Source: Gaopeijia sp032250675 (GTDB lineage: Bacteria; Gemmatimonadota; Gemmatimonadetes; Longimicrobiales; Gaopeijiaceae). Taken from it: a stretch of 7,320 bases of DNA. The stretch is taken from NCBI GenBank assembly GCA_032250675.1, contig JAVVEY010000126.1, forward strand, positions 1-7,320, in the 5' to 3' direction. Under the pieces are notes generated by a model. It was not told the origin of the DNA and made no database searches. It worked only from the letters and a program-made list of their open reading frames with translations. The stretch's first letter is position 1, and every line of letters starts with the position of its first letter. Positions 1 through 6,015 of the stretch are shown here, in pieces. Both the position numbers and the translations under genes were made by a program.

Positions 1-3000
1 GTGAGCGATCCGACGACCTCACCCGGTGGTTCTACCGACGGAGCTGGACGCCCGCCGCCGCCCCGGAGGTGAAGGTCGTGCCCGGGACGGCTTTCCTGGT
101 GCTGGCCGACGCGGGCAGCCCGGGCGACGAGCTCGGTGACCGGCTGGCCCGGGAAGGGTACCCGGTGGTCCGGGTCCGAAGCGGAGAACGTTTCCAGGGA
201 GGCGGAGATCACTACGCCGTCCGGCCGGGATCCGCCGGCGACTGGGAAGAACTGGCCCGGGCGCTTCGGGACACCGGAACGCTCCCCGATGTAGCGGTTC
301 ATGCCTGGTGCCTGGAGGGCGCGACGGAGGAGGATCGCGATCTCGACGATCTGGAGGGAATCGAGGACGCGGCGTTCTTCGCACCCCTCTACCTCCTGCA
401 GGCGCTGGAGAGGGTCGTGCCCGGCCATCCGCTCCGGCTGGTGGCGGCCGCGACCCGGACCCTGCCGGTGGAGGAAGACGAATCGGTCCGGCCCCTCCAC
501 TCCCTCCTTCTGGGGCCGATCCGGGTCGCCCCCCGGGAGCTGCCCGGGGTGAATGCCCGGATCGTGGACGTCGGGGCGTCGCTCACCGAGGAGGATCGGC
601 GAGAGGCGACGCTGGAGTTCCTGGCCGGGGAGGTGGCGTCCCCTTCGGATGCAACGGGGGTCGCGCTGCGGGGCTCCGACCGCTTCGTGGAGAGCTTCGA
701 GCGGAGTCCGGCACCCCCTCCGGCGGAGAGGCACGGGCTCCGTGAGGGCGCGACCTTCCTGGTGACCGGCGGGCTGGGTGGGATCGGCCTGGTGGCTGCC
801 CGCTTCCTCGCCTCCGAAGCGAAGGCCCGGCTGGTGCTGGTCGGCCGGAGCGGCCTCCCCGCTCCGGAAGAGCGCGCCGCGTGGCTCGAGCAGCACCCCG
901 GAGACGAGAAGACCGCCCGGGCGATCAGGGAGGTCGAGGCGCTGGAAGCCATGGGATCGGAGGTCCTCGTCCTGAAGGGCGACGTGACCGACGTAGACCG
1001 CATGATGGAGGTGGTCGAGGCCGCCGTGGAACGCTTCGGAAGCCTGGACGGCGTGATTCACGCCGCTGGAGTCCTGGACGACGGACCCCTCCTGGCCCGC
1101 GACGAGGAGCAGCTCCGGGCGGTCCTTGCGCCCAAGGTCCGGGGCACCCTCGTCCTGGAACGGGCCGTCCGGCAAGCCGATCCGGAGGTCTTCGTCCTCT
1201 TCTCATCGATCAGCGCCGTCCTCGGCGCGCCGGGGCAGATCGACTACACGGCCGCCAACGCCTTCCTGGACGCCTTCGCCTTCGCCCGCTCCGGGGACAC
1301 CGCCGGTCGTACCGTGGCGATCGGATGGGGGCCCTGGAAGGAGGTGGGGATGGCGGCTGAAGTTGCGGGGCTCGAGCGCTACGCCACGGCTCCCGGGAGC
1401 GGACCCCGACACGCCGTGCCTCTCGAGCACCCCCTCTTCGACCGCCGCATCGAGAGCGACGGTGAGGTGGTGTTTCTGACCCGGTTCGAACTCGGACGGC
1501 ACTGGATGCTGGACGAACATCGGATGCGGGACGGCGGCTGGGTGCTTCCGGGGTCCGGCTACGTGGAGCTGATCCACGCCGCCGTCCTCGAAGTCGAAGG
1601 CGAAGGCTTTTCCCGTCTGGCCGACCTCCTCTTCCTCCGGCCCTTCGGCATCTCCGAAGGCGAGTCCCGTGAGCTGGAAGTCCGACTCGCCTCCAGGGGC
1701 GACGGCGTCGGTCACGACGTGGTCGTCCGGAGTCGCCGGCCCGATCTGGACGAGTGGATCGAGCACGCAGTGGCTACCACCTTCCGGGACGCCCCGTCCC
1801 GGGACGGGGCGCCTGCGAAGCTGGACGAACTTCTCGGTCGAATCGGCGTGCCCCGGGACGGTGGACCGGGACCCCACCCCTTCATGGACTTCGGGCCCCG
1901 CTGGTCCAACGTCCGCGGCACCTGCGCCACTGGAGACGAGGCCCTCCTCCGCCTCGAGCTTCCGGAGGGCTTCCTGGATGATCTGGAGGGGGTGCGCCTC
2001 CACCCCGCGCTCCTCGACATGGCCACGGCTGGCGCTCAGGGTCTGATCGGCGACGTCGGTCGGGGGGAGGGAGCCTTCGTTCCGGTGGGATACGGCTCGA
2101 TCCGTCCCCTGGGATCCGTGGGCGCCGAGCTGACGAGCCACGTGACGCTCAAGGAGGTGGACGAGGAAGGCGCCTTCGTCAGCTTCGACGTCACGATCTA
2201 CGACTTCGCCGGAGAGCCCGTGGTCGAGATCCGCGACTTCAGCATGATGCGGATCACCGAGAGCCAGCTCGGAGACGGCGAGGATGAAGCGGAGGGCCCG
2301 TCCTGGCTCAGGAACGCCATCGCGCCGGTCGACGGCGCCGAGGTGCTCCGGATCGTTCTCGAAGGTCGCACATCGCCTCACCTCCTGGTGAGTCCCCGCC
2401 CCATCGAGATCCTGAAAGAGGAGACTGCCAGGGCGGCCCGGGAGGTGCCACCGGCGCGTCGTGGAGGGCGCGCATCCCGGGTGGACATCACCCCGGTGGA
2501 GGAGGCCCTGGCCAGCCACGAAGCCGTGGCGGAGGTGGCAGCGCTCGCTGCCGAGGAGGTGGACGGTGGTGTCCGGGTGGTGGCCTTCGTGTCGTTCGAA
2601 CCCGGTCGGCACGCGACGGTCAGCGAGCTTCGCAGCTTCGTCCGGGACCGGGTCCCGCCGGAGGTCGTTCCGAAGAACTTCGTCGAAGAGGCGGTTCTTC
2701 CCCGGGACACCAACGGTCGGATCGATCGGAGCGCGCTCCGTGACCCCTTCGCCGAGGTCGACGACTACGTGGCGCCCCGGACGCCAACCGAGAAGGCGAT
2801 CGCCCGGATATGGGAAGAGCTCCTGGGGCTCGAGCGGGTGAGCGTCCACGAAAACTTTCTCGATGTGGGCGGTCACTCGCTGGTGGGGATCCGGACCCTC
2901 GCGCGGATCGAGAAGGCGACGGGTGTCCGGCCTCATGCCAACGCCCTCACCCTGCAGACGCTGGCCCAGCTCGCGGGGGACGTCGACAAGGAGCGGAGGG

Positions 3001-3086
3001 AGGGCACTGAAGCCGTCGATCCTGGATCGAGCGGAGCGGACGATGGTTTCCTGGCGCGGGTCAGGAAGGTGATCGTGGGACGATGA
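1..3086 (+). CDS. Type I polyketide synthase, C-terminal part (KR - DH - adenylation C-subdomain - carrier protein), 5' end outside window
   Basis: The frame is open from the window edge (first full codon at 3), so the protein continues upstream, presumably with KS and AT domains; the GTG at 69 is internal. Counting that codon as residue 1, 1027 residues are visible. Residues 1-245 are the structural half of the KR, opening with the typical WFYRRSW. The catalytic KR half has TGGLGGIG (255-262) and the full tetrad K378, S402, Y415, N419. LDD (358-360) and Pro five residues before the Tyr are B-type signatures, predicting a D-configured 3-hydroxyl. A DH follows (about 470-750) with H506, FGPRW and HPALLD (D672). 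After a linker come the end of motif A8, A9 and A10 of an NRPS adenylation domain (827-913) without its core, the A10 Lys being Arg906. An NRPS-style carrier domain (922-993) has Ser959 in GGHSL. No thioesterase follows. The stop overlaps the next ATG. PKS identity is very secure; the activity of the DH and of the adenylation remnant is uncertain. Confidence 0.95.
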   Translation, partial: ERSDDLTRWFYRRSWTPAAAPEVKVVPGTAFLVLADAGSPGDELGDRLAREGYPVVRVRSGERFQGGGDHYAVRPGSAGDWEELARALRDTGTLPDVAVHAWCLEGATEEDRDLDDLEGIEDAAFFAPLYLLQALERVVPGHPLRLVAAATRTLPVEEDESVRPLHSLLLGPIRVAPRELPGVNARIVDVGASLTEEDRREATLEFLAGEVASPSDATGVALRGSDRFVESFERSPAPPPAERHGLREGATFLVTGGLGGIGLVAARFLASEAKARLVLVGRSGLPAPEERAAWLEQHPGDEKTARAIREVEALEAMGSEVLVLKGDVTDVDRMMEVVEAAVERFGSLDGVIHAAGVLDDGPLLARDEEQLRAVLAPKVRGTLVLERAVRQADPEVFVLFSSISAVLGAPGQIDYTAANAFLDAFAFARSGDTAGRTVAIGWGPWKEVGMAAEVAGLERYATAPGSGPRHAVPLEHPLFDRRIESDGEVVFLTRFELGRHWMLDEHRMRDGGWVLPGSGYVELIHAAVLEVEGEGFSRLADLLFLRPFGISEGESRELEVRLASRGDGVGHDVVVRSRRPDLDEWIEHAVATTFRDAPSRDGAPAKLDELLGRIGVPRDGGPGPHPFMDFGPRWSNVRGTCATGDEALLRLELPEGFLDDLEGVRLHPALLDMATAGAQGLIGDVGRGEGAFVPVGYGSIRPLGSVGAELTSHVTLKEVDEEGAFVSFDVTIYDFAGEPVVEIRDFSMMRITESQLGDGEDEAEGPSWLRNAIAPVDGAEVLRIVLEGRTSPHLLVSPRPIEILKEETARAAREVPPARRGGRASRVDITPVEEALASHEAVAEVAALAAEEVDGGVRVVAFVSFEPGRHATVSELRSFVRDRVPPEVVPKNFVEEAVLPRDTNGRIDRSALRDPFAEVDDYVAPRTPTEKAIARIWEELLGLERVSVHENFLDVGGHSLVGIRTLARIEKATGVRPHANALTLQTLAQLAGDVDKERREGTEAVDPGSSGADDGFLARVRKVIVGR
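1790..1811. repeat. Perfect 22-bp palindrome inside the PKS DH region
   Basis: The half-site CGCCCCGTCCC (1790-1800) is followed directly by its exact reverse complement (1801-1811). It lies in codons between the two conserved motifs of the DH domain, in a stretch rich in Asp, Pro, Arg and Ala. It has no spacer, so it would form a cruciform more readily than an RNA hairpin. It may be chance in GC-rich DNA. No function can be assigned. Confidence 0.6.
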
Positions 3087-3841
3087 ACCCCCTCTATTTC
3101 GGCCCCTCTGATCGACACCTCTTCGGTGCCTTCAGCCAGAGCCGGAGCCGCGGAAGGCTCGGCGCCGTTCTCCTCTGCTACCCGATTCTGGGGGAGTATC
3201 TGAGGGCCCACCGTGCCTTTCGCCAACTCACCACTCTTCTCGGTCGGGCGGGCCTCAGCGTGCTCCGTTTCGACTACGCGTGCACGGGGGACTCCGCGGG
3301 CCCGGGCGAGGACGCCCGCCTGGCCGAGTGGCTCGAGGACGTGGACTGGGCTGTGGACGAGCTGAAGGCGATGGTGGGCGTGGAGCAGGTCTCCATCGCC
3401 GGCCTCCGCTTCGGAGCCACGATCGCCGCGCTCGCCTGCACCCGGCGGACCGATGTGGAGAAGCTGGTCCTCTGGGACCCCATCGTGTCGGGCCGGGCAT
3501 ACGTTGAGGCGATGCTCGGCGCTGAACCGCCGGAGTCGACCGAAGGGGTAGAGGGCGTGCCCATGGCCCCCGAGCTCCGGAGGGAGCTGGAGGGAGTGGA
3601 CCTCACCGGGCTCGGCGAGCTTTCGGTCGCGTCCGCGAGCATCCTCGTGGCGGAAGACGACCGGGCCTCGCGCTCGCTCCATCGACATCTCGAGGCGCTG
3701 GGGGTGAAGACCGACTTCGAGGTCGTCCCCTCATCGGGGAGCTGGACCGAGGCGGACCCCCTCGGGGCGGCCTACATCCCCGAACGGATCATCCGCTCGG
3801 TGGTGGACCGGCTCGGTTCACCCACGGGAGTCACGTCGTGA
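3083..3841 (+). CDS. Alpha/beta-hydrolase-fold protein with Arg at the nucleophile position (exosortase hydrolase-2-like)
   Basis: This 252-residue soluble protein has the alpha/beta-hydrolase layout: an LLCYP strand end (30-34) where the oxyanion loop lies, a conserved-looking EYLRAHRAF helix (38-46), FDYACTGDS (63-71), and a nucleophile elbow read as GLRFGA (107-112). In a working hydrolase the central elbow residue is Ser, Cys or Asp; here it is Arg109. Asp192 and Asp193 sit about where a catalytic acid would be, but the usual late His is not seen; the region reads SGSWTEADP around Trp221. It may therefore be a scaffold, a carrier-protein-binding partner or a noncanonical enzyme. From memory, the serine-aminopeptidase-like hydrolase 2 family of exosortase-A loci also has a GLR elbow, which suggests a conserved trait rather than damage. 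The ATG overlaps the PKS stop by 4 nt (ATGA), with a purine-rich AGGAAGG about 14 nt upstream, so translation is probably coupled. The fold is secure, the function unknown. Confidence 0.85.
   Translation: MNPLYFGPSDRHLFGAFSQSRSRGRLGAVLLCYPILGEYLRAHRAFRQLTTLLGRAGLSVLRFDYACTGDSAGPGEDARLAEWLEDVDWAVDELKAMVGVEQVSIAGLRFGATIAALACTRRTDVEKLVLWDPIVSGRAYVEAMLGAEPPESTEGVEGVPMAPELRRELEGVDLTGLGELSVASASILVAEDDRASRSLHRHLEALGVKTDFEVVPSSGSWTEADPLGAAYIPERIIRSVVDRLGSPTGVTS
3826..3830 (+). promoter_or_regulatory. Shine-Dalgarno supporting a GTG start at 3838
   Basis: GGGAG lies 7 nt before the GTG at 3838, inside the end of the preceding gene. Together with the 4-nt GTGA stop/start overlap it decides this start. 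Confidence 0.6.
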
Positions 3842-4716
3842 GAGAACGCGCCCTGACCTTCGGGCCCGACGGGATCCTGGTGGGGATCCTCACCGAACCC
3901 GACCCGGAGTCGGTGCGCGCCGACGCACCCACCCAGGTGATCCTCAACTCGGGGATCATCCATCGGGTCGGGGCGAGCCGGCTCTACGTCCAGATCGCTC
4001 GGGCCATGGCCGAGGAGGGCTTCACCACCCTCCGCTTCGACTTCTCGGGTGTCGGCGACTCGGAGGCACGCCGGGACGCCCTGCCCATCGAGGAGCGCTT
4101 CGTCGTGGAGACCCGCGAAGCGATGGACTACCTCGGCGGTGTGACCGGCGCGGACCGCTTCGTCGTCGGAGGCCTCTGTTCGGGTGCGGACGGCGCCTTC
4201 TGGGCGGGTCTGGAGGATGAGCGAATCTCGGGCATCTGGCAGATCGACGCCTTCAGTTATCGGACGCCCGGCTACTATCTGCGACGGTACGGACCCCAGC
4301 TCCTCGACCCCCGGGCATGGATCCACTCGATCCGGAGCCGGATCCGCAGGGCGGATGGAGAGCCGGGGGACGAGGTGTTCGTGGCACCGGAATACCAGCG
4401 CATCTTCCCTCCGCGGAGCACCGTCCGGGAAGGGCTTGCAAGGCTCCTCGACCGGCGCGTGGAGCTGTACTTCTTCTTCTCGGGAGACGCGGACTACAAC
4501 TACGCAGGTCAGCACGCGGACGCCTTCCCGGGCATCGGTCTCGGAGAGCAGGCCGTGATCCACCATGCCCCGGAGGCCAGCCACACCCTTACGCGACTGG
4601 AGCACCAACGTCAGGTAGTGGACGACCTCGCCGGCTGGATGCGCTCCCGGTGGCCGGAGGTCCCGGAGGTCGAAGCGGAGGGCACCTCCCCGTCGACCGG
4701 GGAGGTGCCGTCCTGA
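3838..4716 (+). CDS. Alpha/beta hydrolase with Cys nucleophile (exosortase hydrolase-1-like), probable acyl hydrolase or acyltransferase
   Basis: This 292-residue protein has no signal peptide. It shows NSGIIHRVGASRLYVQIARA near the start, a family-typical segment, then FDFSGVGDS (about 67-75) and the elbow GGLCSGAD with Cys114 in the nucleophile position. Asp217 or Asp219 (in SGDADYNY) and His249 (in ASHTLTRLEH) complete a plausible Cys-Asp-His triad. Such enzymes commonly cleave or transfer acyl groups from thioesters, so acting on the chain held by the upstream PKS carrier protein is a reasonable inference, as is proofreading of misloaded carriers. The pairing with the preceding GLR-type homologue recalls hydrolases 1 and 2 of exosortase-A polysaccharide loci (family recall, not tested). 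It starts with GTG overlapping the previous TGA. The C-terminal tail after residue 275 is rich in Glu, Pro, Ser and Thr, and its codons form a strong hairpin. Last gene of the operon. Confidence 0.88.
   Translation: MRERALTFGPDGILVGILTEPDPESVRADAPTQVILNSGIIHRVGASRLYVQIARAMAEEGFTTLRFDFSGVGDSEARRDALPIEERFVVETREAMDYLGGVTGADRFVVGGLCSGADGAFWAGLEDERISGIWQIDAFSYRTPGYYLRRYGPQLLDPRAWIHSIRSRIRRADGEPGDEVFVAPEYQRIFPPRSTVREGLARLLDRRVELYFFFSGDADYNYAGQHADAFPGIGLGEQAVIHHAPEASHTLTRLEHQRQVVDDLAGWMRSRWPEVPEVEAEGTSPSTGEVPS
4681..4709. terminator. Strong GC hairpin between convergent genes, possible bidirectional terminator
   Basis: GGCACCTCCCCG (4681-4692) pairs perfectly with CGGGGAGGTGCC (4698-4709) around a 5-nt loop. 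This 12-bp stem sits inside the last codons of the plus-strand hydrolase gene and 23 nt beyond the stop of the minus-strand lipoprotein gene. There is no T-tract on either side, so it is not a classical intrinsic terminator. It could stall polymerase, assist Rho-dependent ending or protect 3' ends of both transcripts. Confidence 0.45.
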
Positions 4717-4731
4717 GCTCTCCGGCCCGCA

Positions 4732-5622
4732 TCAGTTCAGCGGGCACCCCTGGTTGTTCAGGGTGTCGAACGCATCCTTCCGGGCGTTCATCTCCCGTCT
4801 GGTCCCGGCCGCCGCCGCCGTGAAGGCATCGATGACCTCCTGGGTCGTGAGGTCGTAGTCCACGCCCGACGACGAAGCATTCAGGAGCGCCGCGACCGCA
4901 TGACGGGCGAGGGCGTTGATGCCGCCACCCCGCGCCCGGACCACCTCACCCAGCGTCTCACCGGGGAAGTGGTTCCCACCGAAGACCGCGTCGAACGAGT
5001 CGCTCGGGTCGAACCCTTCCCAGCTGTCGAAGTGGTGCGCCTGACGCCAGTACCCCGGGGTGCATCCCTCACCTCCGCCGGGAGGTGCCTCGTCGAGCGA
5101 GAACTTGAACCAGATGGTGCCTCCCTGGCCGTCCGGGAGGTCGATCGACGCACTCGAGGTGTTGAAGTGCCATACCGCCGTCGGACGGGAGTCCTGGGGG
5201 CCCACACGGGTCGCGATGCTGTCGAGCGTCAGATCGTCGTGCAGCGCGACGAGTTCGGCGGTGATCGTCTGGGTACCGGCCGCGCCGTCGTCATTCCAGA
5301 TCTCGCGACATTCCGCCTCCGGGAAGTCGAGGTCGAACGGCCCCGCCAGCACGTCGCCACCGTCTGCGGAGGCCTCGAAGGTCCATGGACCCAGCCCCTT
5401 CGCCTCGTCGGGGAAGAAGATGCAGAGCCGCACGATGTCCGCATCGATCTGGCTGGGGTCGCCCCCCTCCCCGAACGGGTTCTCGTCTCCTACCGCGGCC
5501 GCCACCGCCGGGTCCTCGAGTGCCGTGGGAGAGCTCGACGTGTCGCAGGCTGCCGTGAAGGCGACTGCGACGAGGGCTCCGACTCCGATAACTCCCGGAA
5601 AAGATCCAGACTGGTGCTCCAT
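4732..5622 (-). CDS. Secreted protein, probable lipoprotein, with CTPGYW motif
   Basis: This 296-residue protein starts with a hydrophobic stretch (about residues 10-25) ending FTAAC, so Cys26 is a candidate lipidated residue. The n-region lacks Lys and Arg, and Thr rather than Leu is at -3, so type II signal peptidase processing is plausible but not certain. A low-complexity DTSSSPTA linker follows, then a beta-rich middle region (about 55-180) with DLPDGQGGTIWFKFSLDE. The C-terminal part opens with GCTPGYWRQAHHFDSW and continues with a helical ALARHAVAALLNA and a region ending NQGCPLN. The CTPGYW segment recurs in secreted proteins of environmental bacteria; I know of no biochemical function. 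Besides Cys26 there are four Cys that could form disulfides outside the cytoplasm. GAGGT 8 nt before the ATG supports the start, and no earlier in-frame start is seen. It converges on the PKS operon and may not belong to it. Confidence 0.85.
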   Translation of the reverse strand: MEHQSGSFPGVIGVGALVAVAFTAACDTSSSPTALEDPAVAAAVGDENPFGEGGDPSQIDADIVRLCIFFPDEAKGLGPWTFEASADGGDVLAGPFDLDFPEAECREIWNDDGAAGTQTITAELVALHDDLTLDSIATRVGPQDSRPTAVWHFNTSSASIDLPDGQGGTIWFKFSLDEAPPGGGEGCTPGYWRQAHHFDSWEGFDPSDSFDAVFGGNHFPGETLGEVVRARGGGINALARHAVAALLNASSSGVDYDLTTQEVIDAFTAAAAGTRREMNARKDAFDTLNNQGCPLN

Positions 5623-5630
5623 CGTGACCG

Positions 5631-5635
5631 ACCTC
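5631..5635 (-). promoter_or_regulatory. Ribosome binding site of the CTPGYW protein gene
   Basis: On the minus strand GAGGT lies 8 nt before the ATG at 5622. It confirms that start, since the upstream in-frame codons contain no other initiation codon before the sequence turns AT-rich. Confidence 0.65.
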
Positions 5636-5690
5636 GTGCTGTGGTGGAAGAGCGTGACTGCGTGAGAATCGAGTGAAGATCCATGAACGA

Positions 5691-5718
5691 ATCATACCGG
5701 GCGCGATCATCGTGTAAT
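5691..5718 (-). promoter_or_regulatory. Candidate sigma-70 type promoter for the CTPGYW protein gene
   Basis: On the minus strand ATTACA (5718-5713) stands 16 nt before TATGAT (5696-5691). The second box matches the -10 consensus at five of six positions, the first matches -35 at four of six. It lies in the only AT-richer patch of the intergenic region and would give a leader of about 60 nt. Confidence 0.4.
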
Positions 5719-6015
5719 TCCGGGCTCTTCCTCCCAACGGCGTCTCACTGCGTGTGGTGCACGCGCCACACCAGAGGGTGAGGGTCCACACTGGAGGGGT
5801 GTTCAACCGGATGATCCCGGCCGGCCCGGGCGAGGAATGCTTCGCGCATGCGAACCCGGAGCGGCCCGAGGTGACCGACGTCGAGTGGGTTGTGCACTGA
5901 CATCCCCACATCGTGATGGCGGTACAGAACGTGCGGGACGAAGGAGGGGAGGGGTCCCGCCGTCGGCCGGTGCTGCGGTGGACGCCCCGGACCGTCCACC
6001 CGGATCCAGCATCGC

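Larger units (their letters stand above)
5623..6015. other. Divergent intergenic region, 393 bp
   Basis: This stretch separates the lipoprotein gene from the methyltransferase gene. The part near the lipoprotein gene (about 5640-5720) is visibly more AT-rich and holds its candidate promoter. From about 5720 on it is GC-rich again. A 60-codon frame (5718-5900, + strand) and a 102-codon antisense frame are open there, but neither shows a recognisable protein. A purine-rich AAGGAGGGGAGG (5941-5952) looks like a ribosome binding site but has no start at the right distance. No convincing promoter for the methyltransferase and no RNA gene were recognised. Confidence 0.6.

Noticed and set aside
69..71. 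GTG as start of the PKS protein
   Set aside because: The frame is open to the window edge and the preceding codons encode the typical WFYRRSW start of a KR structural subdomain, so the codon is internal.
1203..2936. 577-codon open frame on the minus strand
   Set aside because: It lies wholly opposite the well-conserved PKS frame and has no recognisable motif; long antisense frames are expected in GC-rich genes.
3772..4608. 278-codon minus-strand frame opposite the hydrolases
   Set aside because: It mirrors a secure gene and shows no domain features.
4900..5676. Plus-strand frames of 258 and 201 codons opposite the CTPGYW protein gene
   Set aside because: The minus-strand reading has a signal peptide, ribosome binding site and known motif; these frames look like its mirror, full of Arg and Val.
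5897..5928. Promoter for the methyltransferase (CTGACA followed by TACAGA)
   Set aside because: The spacer of 20 nt is too long and the -10 match is poor.
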